NCBI GenBank assembly: GCA_963703085.1
Contig: OY969789.1
Coordinates: 1,178,001 to 1,242,000 of the forward strand
From: DATAEG01 sp963703085
Lineage (GTDB): Bacteria > Actinomycetota > Actinomycetes > Mycobacteriales > Jatrophihabitantaceae
Reading direction: 5' to 3'
DNA length: 64,000 nt
Shown here: positions 1 to 8,223 of the stretch, one piece after another
How positions within the stretch are numbered: the first letter of the stretch is position 1
How the letters are laid out: each line of letters starts with the position of its first letter
Made by a program: the position numbers and the translations under genes
The notes under the pieces: generated by a model
What the model saw: the letters and a program-made list of their open reading frames with translations, nothing else
Database searches by the model: none
Told to the model about the DNA's origin: nothing

Positions 1-2
1 AC

Positions 3-989
3 GCCGAACTCGGCATGGACGGGATGCTGTGGTACGCCTTCCTGCGCAGTGGTGACGCGAAGACCTTCCGGCTGGCCGCGGCGCTCACCAGGCACGTGGC
101 CGAGACCGACAGCTACCACGCCGGTCCTTACGCCGGCCTGGGCTCGCGGCACAACGTCGTGCAATGGGGAGACGGGGCGAAGGAGGCCCGCGTCGGCGAG
201 GCGTACACCAAACGGTTCAGCTACTACGTGACCGCAGACGAGCTGATCGGAGACTGGCTCAAGTCGGCGCTGCAGGCGGACAAAACGCTGCTCACCGTCG
301 ACCCGTTGCGCGACATCCTGCCGCCACAGACCAAGGCGCCGACCCGGATCCGGATCGGGCCGGACTGGTATGCCCTCGTCGGTAACTGGCTCACCGAGTG
401 GGAACGCACCGGCAACTCCAAGTGGCTCGACCGGATCGTCACCGGCATGACCGACATCGCCACGTTCCCGGCCGGGCTGTTCACCGGCGAAGGCGGCGGG
501 GCGGTCGGATTCGATCCCAAGACCGGGCACGTCATCAACCTGGACAAGGGCGACTTCACCGGCGGCTACAACCTGGCGATGCCCTTCCTCGGCGACCAGA
601 TCATGTTCGAGACGATCGGATTGGTCGACGTCCCGGCGTTCCGGCAGACCTTGCTCGACTTCGCCAGGTACGTGCAGGCTCCGGCCGCCGAGCAGATCGC
701 GCGATACGGTCGATCCTTCAACCCGCAGGTGTTCGGGGTGATCTATTCCAGGGTCACCGCATGGGCCGGCGAGCAGCTCAACGATCCGACCATCCGGCAA
801 CGTGGCTGGGACAAGTTCACTGCTGACCCGACCAGCAAGCCGTGGGCGGCGCCAGTGCCGGTCAATGGGACCGACGTGCTCTCACCGGTGACCGAGATAC
901 CGCTGGGCGATTTCGCCACCAACGACGCGGCGCAGCGCAACCTGGCGATCATCGAGCTGCTCGCGATCGCGCCGCAAGAGGCACCGTGA
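3..989 (+). CDS. rhamnogalacturonan exolyase-like protein (PcRGLX/YetA type), C-terminal part
   Basis: The reading frame is open to the left edge, so only the last 328 residues are seen. The visible part is rich in aromatic and acidic residues (for example DGMLWYAFLRSGD near its start) and resembles the helical C-terminal region of the PcRGLX/YetA-like family, which removes rhamnogalacturonan disaccharides by beta-elimination and is usually secreted. The gene ends in a 4-bp GTGA overlap with a putative rhamnogalacturonan acetylesterase, and a sugar-binding lipoprotein follows, which supports a role in pectin side-chain breakdown. The catalytic region and any signal peptide lie outside the window, so the family call rests on overall resemblance and context. 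Confidence 0.6.
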   Translation, partial: AELGMDGMLWYAFLRSGDAKTFRLAAALTRHVAETDSYHAGPYAGLGSRHNVVQWGDGAKEARVGEAYTKRFSYYVTADELIGDWLKSALQADKTLLTVDPLRDILPPQTKAPTRIRIGPDWYALVGNWLTEWERTGNSKWLDRIVTGMTDIATFPAGLFTGEGGGAVGFDPKTGHVINLDKGDFTGGYNLAMPFLGDQIMFETIGLVDVPAFRQTLLDFARYVQAPAAEQIARYGRSFNPQVFGVIYSRVTAWAGEQLNDPTIRQRGWDKFTADPTSKPWAAPVPVNGTDVLSPVTEIPLGDFATNDAAQRNLAIIELLAIAPQEAP

Positions 990-2065
990 GCTTCCTCCGG
1001 GCTGCCGCGCGCTGCGCTGTGATCACCACGATCGCGCTCGGCATTCCGGTCGCGCACGCGGCAGCCCGGAGCCAGCACGGCACATCGGGACTGGACCACT
1101 GCTCCACGACTGACAGCGCGGTGGTGTGCAGCTTCGACGTCCCTCCCGGCACCTACACCGTGCGCGCACAGCTCGGCGCGCCGGACCGCTCCGCGCAGAC
1201 CGGGCTGCAGGTGGAGGCGCGCCGCACCGTGCTCACGCCCGTCGACACCAGACCCGGCGAGCGTCGGATCGAAAGTGTCACCGTCAACGTGCGCACGCCG
1301 GAGAGCATGCCGACCGGCGAGGAAGGCGAGGGCACGCCAGGCCTACAGATATACGTCACGGGCAGCGCGCCCGCTCTGGCCGGCATCCAGGTGGCGCCGG
1401 CTCAGCATGCCCCGCAGTTGGTCATCGTCAGCGACTCGACAGCCAGCGACTGGCTGGTGGGACCGAAGCGCGGCTGGGCACAGGAGCTGCCGAGCTTCGT
1501 GCGGGCCGGGCTGTCGGTCGCAAACTACGCAGACTCCGGCGAGAGCACGGTTACCTGGTTGGCCGACCCCTCCTTGTGGGCGACGGTCAAGGGACGGGTG
1601 CACCACGGCGATGAGGTGCTCATTCAGCTGGCGCACAACGACAAGACCACGACCCAGGCCGACTATGACGCCAACCTGCGCGCATTGATCGGCCAGACGC
1701 GGCAGGTCGGCGGTCGGCCGGTGCTCGTGACGCCGCCGGTCAGGCACCTTTTCGCCGCCGACGGCACGATCACGCCAACCGGCCGGGTCGTGAACAACCT
1801 GGGCGTCGACCTGCCCCAGCAGGATCGCGACATCGCAGCCAGCGAAGGGATCCCGCTGATCGACCTCACCGCGCGCAGTCAGGCACTACTCGAGCGGCTC
1901 GGACCGGAGGCGTCGGCGGAGCTCTACCTGACCGTGGCACATGACGGGGTCAACGACGCCACCCACTTCTCCGAACACGGCGCGGCAGTGATGGCCTCCC
2001 TGGTCGTGTCGGAGGCGAAGCGGTTGCACCTCGGCTGGACGCGGTACCTGCGGGAGTGCCACTGA
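986..2065 (+). CDS. secreted SGNH-hydrolase, rhamnogalacturonan acetylesterase type
   Basis: A 359-residue protein starting at a GTG that overlaps the upstream stop (GTGA), which implies translational coupling. Residues 1-26 form a signal peptide ending in VAHAA. A beta-rich segment of about 110 residues precedes the SGNH core: block I is VSDSTAS (nucleophile Ser about 151), the block III-like motif is LAHND (about 216-219), and the C-terminal pair sits in DATHFSEHG. This matches the CE12/YesT-like esterases that remove acetyl groups from rhamnogalacturonan so that lyases can act. Export and the neighbouring lyase support that role; other acetylated glycans are possible substrates. Confidence 0.75.
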   Translation: MSFLRAAARCAVITTIALGIPVAHAAARSQHGTSGLDHCSTTDSAVVCSFDVPPGTYTVRAQLGAPDRSAQTGLQVEARRTVLTPVDTRPGERRIESVTVNVRTPESMPTGEEGEGTPGLQIYVTGSAPALAGIQVAPAQHAPQLVIVSDSTASDWLVGPKRGWAQELPSFVRAGLSVANYADSGESTVTWLADPSLWATVKGRVHHGDEVLIQLAHNDKTTTQADYDANLRALIGQTRQVGGRPVLVTPPVRHLFAADGTITPTGRVVNNLGVDLPQQDRDIAASEGIPLIDLTARSQALLERLGPEASAELYLTVAHDGVNDATHFSEHGAAVMASLVVSEAKRLHLGWTRYLRECH

Positions 2066-2118
2066 TGTCGTCCAGTCAGCCGAACCCCGACGAAATCTCT
2101 GGTGCCAGCGCCGTCCGC

Positions 2119-2147
2119 TTGACGGCCGGCAGGACCGATTGCAGGAT
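2119..2147 (+). promoter_or_regulatory. candidate promoter for the sugar-binding lipoprotein gene
   Basis: TTGACG (2119-2124) and CAGGAT (2142-2147) are separated by 17 bp, a good spacing for a housekeeping sigma factor. The predicted start of transcription falls in the palindrome at 2153-2164. Confidence 0.45.
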
Positions 2148-2152
2148 CAGTG

Positions 2153-2164
2153 TGAACCGTTTCA
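2153..2164. promoter_or_regulatory. LacI-family-like operator
   Basis: TGAACCGTTTCA is a 12-bp near-palindrome (ten of twelve positions symmetric) close to the TGAAACGGTTTCA type of site bound by LacI-family sugar repressors. It lies just downstream of the candidate -10 box, where a bound repressor would block transcription. No LacI gene is present in the window. Confidence 0.4.
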
Positions 2165-2231
2165 AACCGTCGATCGATCCACAGCGCAATGTGCGCATAC
2201 CGCGAGGGGCGAGTGGAAGGTGACCGGAACG

Positions 2232-3548
2232 ATGAAGTCCTCCCGAAACGCCGGCCGGCAGGCATGGACCCGCCGGCGGACAGCCGCCGGCCTGCTCGCC
2301 GCAACCGTGGCCGCCGTCCTGGCCATTTCCGGTTGCAGTTCGAGCTCCGGCAAGAGCTCGAACGGCAAGGTGACGATCGCGTTTTCCTGGTGGGGTGATG
2401 CTTCCCGCGCCAAGGTGACCCAGGATGCGGTCAACCTGTTCGAGCAGAAGCACCCGAACATCAAGGTGACCACGCAGTACGCCGCGTTCGCTTCGTACTT
2501 TCAGAAGCTGGCGACTCAGACGGCGGGCGGCAACGCGCCGGACCTGTTCCAGATCGATCGCGGATACGTCAGTGAGTACGGCCAGCGAGGAGTGCTGGCT
2601 GATATTTCGAAGTACAGCCTGGACCTGTCCAAGTGGGACAAGGACTTCGCCACCAGCGCCAAGATCAACGGCAAGTTGGTCGCTGTGCCGTTCGCGCAGA
2701 ACAGCCCGATGATCGTCGTCGATCAGACCCAGGCGCAGAAGTACGGCGTAGCGATGCCCAAGACGGACTGGAGCTGGAACGATCTGCAGGACTGGTCGCA
2801 ACAGATCTACGAGAAGTCCAACCACAAGGTGCATGGTTTCGCCGATCCCGGCAGCACCTACCCCGCATTCGAGTCGTGGCTGGTGCAGAACGGCAAGCAT
2901 CTCTACGACGACCAGGGCAAGCTCGGATACGGCCAGGGGGACGTCGAGAATTTCTGGAACTTCTGCGACCAACTGCGGCGCTCCGGCGCGGCGACCACCG
3001 CGCAGCAGACGTCGACGATCACCGGTAGCCCGGCGGACGAGCCACTGCCTCATGGGTTGGCCGCCGCCGAGTGGGACTACGACAGCATCTACACGATGTA
3101 CGTCGCAGCAACGAAGGACAAGCTGGTCATGTACCCGTTGCCGCAGGTGAACGGCAATACCGGGATGTTGCCGAAGCCGGCGCAGATGCTGTCTGTGTCT
3201 TCACGGTCCAAGCACCCGAAGGAAGCCGTGGAACTGATGGACTTCCTGCTCAACAACGTGGACGCGGCGAAGGCACTGGGCACATCGCGTGGCCTGCCTC
3301 CGAACCTGGACATCCGCAATCAGATCGCCGCCGCGAACTCAGGCGACGCGACGGTGAGCGCTGTCTTCAACTACGAGAAGACGTACAAGGACAAGCTCAA
3401 CCCGGCGTCGGTGACACCGCCGAAGGGCGACAGTCAGGTGCTCACTCTGATGCAACGGGAATATCAGAGCGTGGCATTCGGACGGGAAAGCGTGTCGACC
3501 GGCGCCAAGAACTTCATCTCGCAGGTGAAGCAGATCGTGGGCACGTAA
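2232..3548 (+). CDS. ABC sugar transporter substrate-binding lipoprotein (family 1)
   Basis: A 438-residue extracellular solute-binding protein. The ATG at 2232 is preferred because it gives a twin-basic n-region, a hydrophobic stretch and the lipobox AISGC (Cys 35), followed by a Ser-rich linker; in-frame codons further upstream would bury the signal. The mature part begins with VTIAFSWWGDASR, typical of MalE/UgpB-like proteins that hand oligosaccharides to ABC permeases. No permease or ATPase gene follows: the next 0.9 kb is a rearranged spacer. Together with the lyase and esterase upstream, oligogalacturonides or rhamnogalacturonan fragments are the likely ligands (inference). Its last codons and 3' flank are duplicated about 0.9 kb downstream. 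Confidence 0.85.
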   Translation: MKSSRNAGRQAWTRRRTAAGLLAATVAAVLAISGCSSSSGKSSNGKVTIAFSWWGDASRAKVTQDAVNLFEQKHPNIKVTTQYAAFASYFQKLATQTAGGNAPDLFQIDRGYVSEYGQRGVLADISKYSLDLSKWDKDFATSAKINGKLVAVPFAQNSPMIVVDQTQAQKYGVAMPKTDWSWNDLQDWSQQIYEKSNHKVHGFADPGSTYPAFESWLVQNGKHLYDDQGKLGYGQGDVENFWNFCDQLRRSGAATTAQQTSTITGSPADEPLPHGLAAAEWDYDSIYTMYVAATKDKLVMYPLPQVNGNTGMLPKPAQMLSVSSRSKHPKEAVELMDFLLNNVDAAKALGTSRGLPPNLDIRNQIAAANSGDATVSAVFNYEKTYKDKLNPASVTPPKGDSQVLTLMQREYQSVAFGRESVSTGAKNFISQVKQIVGT

Positions 3549-3561
3549 CACGTTTGCTTCG
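3523..3561 (+). repeat. 39-bp direct repeat, copy A (3' end of binding-protein gene)
   Basis: This segment covers the last codons (VKQIVGT, stop) of the binding-protein gene plus 15 bp of flank. It recurs at 4417-4455 with 38 of 39 bases identical, including the stop codon. Confidence 0.95.
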
Positions 3562-3563
3562 AG

Positions 3564-3613
3564 ACGCTGTTCCGGCCTCGACGACACCCTGGGCCTGGAC
3601 GACCGCCACGTCG
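3564..3613 (+). repeat. 50-bp fragment duplicated from the lipoprotein gene
   Basis: 46 of 50 bases match 4649-4698. It begins 3 bp after direct repeat copy A, whereas the intact copy begins 194 bp after copy B. Confidence 0.9.
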
Positions 3614-3948
3614 CATCGAGATCACTCGCGACACGTCCTGGCTGTGTCGGGACATTTGATGCAGCGGTCCTGCGCTAGACACGCTATGCAATGACTGATG
3701 CCGGACCGTCGCCGGGTCCAGCACCGCACCGGAACCCGACAGCGCAGCCGGTCATCTGCCAACTCTCTCGTCGGCGCGCTCCGTCCTGCTCAGAACGTTG
3801 GGCGCCAGCAGATGCGACACGCCAAAACCACTCTGCACAGCGGCCAACCAACGGGAGCTGCTCGCCACCTACCGACTTACCAAGTAACCAACGTCCGAGG
3901 AGAACCAGCCGGCGAGCCTGGCGGAACCGACGGGGTGCAGTTGATGAT

Positions 3949-3965
3949 TGCAACCATAGGTTGCA
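3949..3965. promoter_or_regulatory. operator-like palindrome 1
   Basis: TGCAACC-ATA-GGTTGCA, a perfect 7-3-7 inverted repeat. A second site with 15 of 17 identical bases lies 46 bp downstream, and both precede the small ORF at 4085. The tandem arrangement is typical of dimeric HTH repressors (MarR or TetR type); the regulator is not identifiable here. Confidence 0.5.
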
Positions 3966-3994
3966 CAACAACAGCGCCCGAGGTACCGTTGATA

Positions 3995-4011
3995 TGCAAC
4001 CACACGTTGCA
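3995..4011. promoter_or_regulatory. operator-like palindrome 2
   Basis: TGCAAC-CACAC-GTTGCA, a perfect 6-5-6 inverted repeat, paired with the site at 3949-3965. Confidence 0.5.
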
Positions 4012-4084
4012 CGACGTACGGGCCAGTGAACCCGTCGTCGGATCACCCGGACCGGCACGCGCCGGCAGGGAAAGGAGCGCAATC

Positions 4085-4297
4085 ATGTTGACCATCGCAG
4101 CCCTTGCCTCGACTCCCGCGGTTCGGGCCGAAGCACTGTCGGCCCGCCCGGATGCTCCCGTCGTGACGCACACCAGTCCCGTGCGGGGACCGCGCTCGCG
4201 GGCCATCGTCGTCGCATTCCTCCGGCAGTCCGCGCAGCGCAGGGTACGGCTGGCCAACCGCCTGGACACAGGCCTGCTGCCGACCGCGGTCCACTGA
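4085..4297 (+). CDS. small hypothetical protein
   Basis: A 70-codon ORF with a strong ribosome-binding site (GGGAAAGGAG, about 7 bp before the ATG) and GC-rich third positions. The product has a mildly hydrophobic N-terminus (MLTIAALASTPAV) and a basic C-terminal half (FLRQSAQRRVRLANRL); no recognised domain. It is the first ORF after the paired TGCAACC palindromes and may be the only thing they control. It lies between the two 39-bp direct repeats, so it may have arrived with, or survived, the rearrangement. Coding status is supported by the Shine-Dalgarno and codon pattern only. Confidence 0.45.
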   Translation: MLTIAALASTPAVRAEALSARPDAPVVTHTSPVRGPRSRAIVVAFLRQSAQRRVRLANRLDTGLLPTAVH

Positions 4298-4416
4298 CCG
4301 ACCGGCGTTCCACCGAGGCGCAAAGCCGGTCGAGCTGCACCTTCCGGCGCACGCTCTGGAGCACGTGGTGGAGGGTGGATCCATGGCGAACCGTTGGACG
4401 TGGATGACACACACCA

Positions 4417-4455
4417 AGGTGAAGCAGATCGTGGGCACCTAACACGTTTGCTTCG
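4417..4455 (+). repeat. 39-bp direct repeat, copy B
   Basis: 38 of 39 bases match 3523-3561. In frame it encodes VKQIVGT and a stop, fused to an ATG at 4383 that has a GAGGG motif upstream; the resulting 19-codon ORF (4383-4442) is probably just a relic. Confidence 0.95.
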
Positions 4456-4479
4456 CCCACCCTGGGGTAGGGCCCGGCC

Positions 4480-6258
4480 GTGTCGCATCGTCGCCCAGCG
4501 CTCGCCGCAGTCGGTGCGCTCGCAGCTGGGCTGCTGACCGGCGGCTGCAGCGCCCACTACAACCTCACGGTGCCGAGTCCGTCAGTCAAGGCTGCGCCGC
4601 TTACGGTGCAGAGCAAGGCATGGACGGCTCAGCCCGGACGTCTCTGGGACGCTGCCCCGGCCTCGACGACGCCCTGGGCCTGGACGACCGCAACGTCGGT
4701 GATCGTGCCGCAGGAGCAGGCATTGACCGGCTACGCCGCGGCAGACGGCACGAAGCAATGGACGCTCCGGCTACCCCGAAAGGTCTGCTCGATCGCCGCT
4801 GCACCGAACCGCGCCGGCATCGGCGCAGTGCTGATGGGCACCGGCACAACGGTGAACGACGAGGCGTGCAACCTCGCCGGCGCGGTCGACACCACCACCG
4901 GACGGCTGTTGTGGACCAAGTCCCTGACCGGCCTGTCTGAGTACGGCCTCACCGACGTCGCGATCGGCGACACGGCAGTCGCGATCACCAACCCGTGCGA
5001 CACGGCGGTCACGCTGTCGGTGAAGGACGGGTCACGGCTGGCCAAGCTACCCGCACAGCCGGATCCGGACGGTTGCAATCACTCCTTCGCCAGCGACGGG
5101 ACCACCGTCGTGGACGGCACTCGAGACATCGCCGGAGCCCTGGTCGGCTATGACGCGGCGACCGGCCGCAAACTCTGGTCCGTCCCGGCGAAAGCCGACT
5201 CCGTCCACCGCAGTCCGACCGTGCGGGTACATCGGGTCATCTCATCCGATCCGATGGTGGTGGACGCCCAGGTCAACGGGCACGATTTCCTGCGCACCAT
5301 CGACCCGAAGACCGCAACGATGCACCTCTTCGGCCGCGAGGGCAGCACTTCCTGGGTACCGGCGCTCGCCCATGCGGCCGGGTCTCAGGTGGTCATTCAA
5401 TACGGCCAGTCGCAGGTGTTGTTCACCTACGACGGACGATCCGGCCGCGAGGTCAAGCACACCGTCCTCGACGACGGTGAGTCAGCCGTCGGTGTCCGCG
5501 GGGCGCAGGTGATCAGCGCGGTTGCGCCCGGTCCGACACTGGGCACGGCGGGGATGGCAGTAGTAAGCACCGATCCGGTCACCGGCAAGCGGACGGTGCT
5601 CGGAGTGATCAGCCTCGAAGGCGTCGCCGCCACCCTCGGCCAAGGCCTGGGCTACCACATCGCCATCAGTGGCGACACCATGGTGGTGAGCACGATCGAC
5701 GGTCTGGTCGGCTACAAGCTGCCGAACACTGGCAAGTCGATCGAGTCGCTGCCCGACCCGCGTAAATGGGCTACCGGCGACCTGCGGCCGGCCCAGGCCA
5801 CCGATCTGTGCGCCACGCTGAGCACGGCCACCAAACAGGCCCTCGGTTTCGCCACGCCGAGCCTGCCCGCCCCTGCGGACTGCCGGTGGTTCGAGGAAAT
5901 CGGCGCGATCCAATCCCGGCAGGTATGGGTCTCGAGTTCGGCGATCGAGCCGAGCGGCTCGCAGAGCGCGATCGAGCGGGCTCGGCTCAGGGTCAAGACC
6001 ATGACCGCCCCGAACTCGACGAGCAAGCTGCCCGCGATGACGGCGGTGCCGGGGATCGGCGACGAGGCCTGGATGTCATCACGTGACAGCGCATTGGATC
6101 CCCTGGTCACCATGATCGTCCGCGTCGCCAATGTGGTGATCACGATCAACGCCATCAGCGACGGCGCGAAACAGCACACGGCAGAACTCGGGGTGCTGCA
6201 GCGCGGCGCCCGGCTGGTCGCAGCCGACATGATCGCGGAGGTCAACCGGCGCCGGTAG
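4480..6258 (+). CDS. lipoprotein with PQQ-like beta-propeller and DUF3558-like tail
   Basis: A 592-residue surface lipoprotein starting at GTG 4480; signal peptide with lipobox LTGGC (Cys 23). Residues about 60-430 contain repeated blade-like motifs such as GYAAADGTKQWTLRLP, AVDTTTGRLLWTKSL and GYDAATGRKLWSVPA, as in PQQ/YncE-type beta-propellers that often act as binding or scaffolding domains. Residues about 440-590 (paired Cys in DLCATL and ADCRWF, then PGIGDEAW) resemble the actinobacterial DUF3558 lipoprotein domain. No enzymatic residues are evident, so a cell-surface binding role is inferred. A 50-bp piece of its 5' region is duplicated upstream at 3564-3613. Confidence 0.7.
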   Translation: MSHRRPALAAVGALAAGLLTGGCSAHYNLTVPSPSVKAAPLTVQSKAWTAQPGRLWDAAPASTTPWAWTTATSVIVPQEQALTGYAAADGTKQWTLRLPRKVCSIAAAPNRAGIGAVLMGTGTTVNDEACNLAGAVDTTTGRLLWTKSLTGLSEYGLTDVAIGDTAVAITNPCDTAVTLSVKDGSRLAKLPAQPDPDGCNHSFASDGTTVVDGTRDIAGALVGYDAATGRKLWSVPAKADSVHRSPTVRVHRVISSDPMVVDAQVNGHDFLRTIDPKTATMHLFGREGSTSWVPALAHAAGSQVVIQYGQSQVLFTYDGRSGREVKHTVLDDGESAVGVRGAQVISAVAPGPTLGTAGMAVVSTDPVTGKRTVLGVISLEGVAATLGQGLGYHIAISGDTMVVSTIDGLVGYKLPNTGKSIESLPDPRKWATGDLRPAQATDLCATLSTATKQALGFATPSLPAPADCRWFEEIGAIQSRQVWVSSSAIEPSGSQSAIERARLRVKTMTAPNSTSKLPAMTAVPGIGDEAWMSSRDSALDPLVTMIVRVANVVITINAISDGAKQHTAELGVLQRGARLVAADMIAEVNRRR

Positions 6259-6316
6259 TCGGCTGAAGGCCAGGTCGAGGGTCAAGACACGGCGGGCACT
6301 GGTTACTGGCGTTGGT

Positions 6317-6820
6317 CTAGAGCTCCAACGCAAGGTCCAGTTCGTCGCGGATGGGAAGCCCACGGTAACCATTCACCGGGATGACGGGCTTGAGCCGGCG
6401 CGCGTCCTCGACGGCACGCGGACGGAGTGCGACAAGCCGGAAACCGACCGCCTGCCAGAAGCCGAGGGCGGGCAGGTTGTCGTTGGTGGTGGTGCACCAC
6501 ACCCGGCCCAGCGCGCGGCTGCGGGCGAGATCGACCGCAGCGGCGGCTAACGCCCGCCCAACGCCGGTACCCGGAGGTTGCGCGTCGCACGACACGATCT
6601 CGAGTTCCCGTCCGGCCACGTGGTAGGTCAACACGCCGAGCAGCTGTGCCCCACCGGTCGCGACGATCGCGGGCAGGTTCGTCACGTCGTAGAGCCGGCC
6701 GTGCACGGCAATCACGGAGTCGCCCCAGGACCCACGGACCCAATCAGCTACGCCGTCAGTCGGTGTCGCGGCGCGAACTGACACGCCGGGCTGCACAGAC
6801 ATCATCCGAGCGTTACTCAC
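6317..6820 (-). CDS. GNAT family N-acetyltransferase
   Basis: A 167-residue acetyltransferase. Acetyl-CoA-binding motif A is PPGTGVGRALAAAAVDLARS, followed by the NDNLPALGFWQAVGFR segment typical of GNATs. The GTG at 6820 overlaps the stop of the upstream hydrolase gene (GTGA), pointing to coupled translation; ATG codons at 6805 and 6802 are alternatives. Substrate unknown. Confidence 0.8.
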   Translation of the reverse strand: MSNARMMSVQPGVSVRAATPTDGVADWVRGSWGDSVIAVHGRLYDVTNLPAIVATGGAQLLGVLTYHVAGRELEIVSCDAQPPGTGVGRALAAAAVDLARSRALGRVWCTTTNDNLPALGFWQAVGFRLVALRPRAVEDARRLKPVIPVNGYRGLPIRDELDLALEL

Positions 6821-7650
6821 CAGGCACGGTCGGCGCGGCACCGGTCCAGAAATCGCCTGAGTTCCTCGTTGAACAGCGCAGGCTGACTCGTGCTGACGTA
6901 ATGGTCAGCATCCTCGACGGTGCGGAGCTCCGCGTTGCGAAGAGTCGCGGCGAGCATCGCGGATGCGAGCCGCACGATCCGTACGTCGCTGTCGCCGACG
7001 AGGATGAGGCTCGGCGTGGAAACTGCGGCGAGGTCGCTGTCGCTGATCGACGGGAGCTCCTCCAACCACTCGGACTGGCCTTCTCGGTACTCGTTGAAGT
7101 ACTGCGCCTGCATACACAGCTGCGTTAGGGCCGCGCGGGCGGCGCCGCGGTGGGTGGATGCCCAGACGTCCAGGTCCAGCTCCACGGCGGCGGCCAGATC
7201 CCCGCGTTGCCGCGCCTGCGTGCGGGAGGCCAACTGGTTGCGTAGTTCCTCGTGCGCAGACTCGAATTCTTCGGGCAACGGGTCCGACCACGGTCCGACG
7301 CCCAGGACGGCGAGCGCAGCCACTCGGCCGGGCGCGCGCACCGCCAGCTCCAGCGCGATTTGCGCACCGATCGAGAAGCCGACAACTGCAGCCGAGCTGA
7401 CATCCGCATCGTCGAGCACCGCCAACGCGTCATCACTCATCCGGTACCGGCGGGGCGGCCGCGGCGAACTAGCGAAGCCACGCATGTCGTAGGTGATCAC
7501 TCGGTAGTCCGCAGCCAGCTCCGGCAGCTGGCCGTCCCACAACCGACTGTCGGTGGCTCCGCCGTGGATGAACAACACCGCCGGGCCATCGCCCACCGCC
7601 CGCCAAGTGACACCCCCGTCGCCGGCACCGGTGATGCCCGAGTCGCCCAT
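6817..7650 (-). CDS. alpha/beta-hydrolase fold protein
   Basis: A 277-residue hydrolase with the oxyanion-hole motif FIHGGATDS, nucleophile elbow GFSIG (Ser about 94), acid residue in LVGDSD and histidine in DADHYVS, giving a complete Ser-Asp-His triad. Strong Shine-Dalgarno AGGAGGT precedes the ATG. Its 3' end overlaps the GNAT gene by 4 bp, so the two form a short operon. It is divergent from the VOC gene across a 134-bp spacer. The fold covers esterases, lipases and haloperoxidase-like enzymes, so no specific substrate is claimed. Confidence 0.85.
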   Translation of the reverse strand: MGDSGITGAGDGGVTWRAVGDGPAVLFIHGGATDSRLWDGQLPELAADYRVITYDMRGFASSPRPPRRYRMSDDALAVLDDADVSSAAVVGFSIGAQIALELAVRAPGRVAALAVLGVGPWSDPLPEEFESAHEELRNQLASRTQARQRGDLAAAVELDLDVWASTHRGAARAALTQLCMQAQYFNEYREGQSEWLEELPSISDSDLAAVSTPSLILVGDSDVRIVRLASAMLAATLRNAELRTVEDADHYVSTSQPALFNEELRRFLDRCRADRAW

Positions 7651-7784
7651 TTTCCGTGACCTCCTGAAAGCTTCATGTTTGCGTAGTGAGTACCGGACTG
7701 CGTGAGCCTAGTGAGCGTGACGTGCGCGCCCAGGTTGCGCACCTGGTTTGATCGGTTACCGAGCAGAGTCGATGAGGAGGTGCC

Positions 7785-8198
7785 ATGAATATCGAGTTCC
7801 TCGCTACCGTGGCCGTGATCGCTCCCGATCCGGCCGCTAGCCGCAACCTGTATGTCGAGGCGCTGGGTCTGCCGCTGCAGGGTGAAGATGACGGGTATAG
7901 CCACAGCGAGCAGATCGCCGGCTGCAAGTCGTTCGGGATCTGGCCGCTCGCGCAGGCCGCTCAAGCCTGCTTCGGAACCGATCAGTGGCCCGCAGATCGG
8001 CCGGTGCCGCAGGTCAGCATCGAGTTTGACGTTGCCACCGCCGACGCGGTCGGTCCGGCGGCGCGGGAACTCGAACAGGCCGGTCATGAGCTGCTGCACG
8101 GAGCTCGCGTGGAGCCGTGGGGTCAGACCGTCGCCCGGCTGCAGTCACCCGAGGGCGCGATCATCGGCATCTCCTACGCGCCGGTGCTGCACGACTGA
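7785..8198 (+). CDS. VOC (glyoxalase/bleomycin-resistance) family protein
   Basis: A 137-residue protein with two beta-alpha-beta-beta-beta halves: IEFLATVAVIAPDPAASRNLYVEALGL (given here in part) opens the first, and VSIEFDVATADAVGPAARELEQAG opens the second. Shine-Dalgarno GAGGAGGT precedes the ATG. VOC proteins include dioxygenases, isomerases and antibiotic-binding proteins; the usual metal-binding His is not evident in the first strand, so a binding role is as likely as catalysis. Confidence 0.75.
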   Translation: MNIEFLATVAVIAPDPAASRNLYVEALGLPLQGEDDGYSHSEQIAGCKSFGIWPLAQAAQACFGTDQWPADRPVPQVSIEFDVATADAVGPAARELEQAGHELLHGARVEPWGQTVARLQSPEGAIIGISYAPVLHD

Positions 8199-8223
8199 CG
8201 GCGCGCGGTTTCAGGAACCTGGT

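Larger units (their letters stand above)
3549..4084. other. 536-bp spacer with a gene fragment and operator-like repeats
   Basis: No convincing gene. At 3564-3613 lies a 50-bp fragment matching 4649-4698 inside the downstream lipoprotein gene at 46 of 50 positions; translated in the matching frame it gives DAVPASTTPWAWTTATS against DAAPASTTPWAWTTATS. The region looks like the remains of a tandem duplication from which most of one lipoprotein copy was lost. Two palindromes (3949-3965, 3995-4011) sit near its right end. Confidence 0.7.

Noticed and set aside
4383..4442. 19-codon ORF ending in VKQIVGT
   Set aside because: It only exists because the duplicated gene tail follows an ATG; no evidence of translation.
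3523..4455. Integrated element with att-like direct repeats
   Set aside because: The 39-bp repeats hold the end of a protein gene, not a tRNA, and no integrase lies between them; gene-fragment duplication explains them better.
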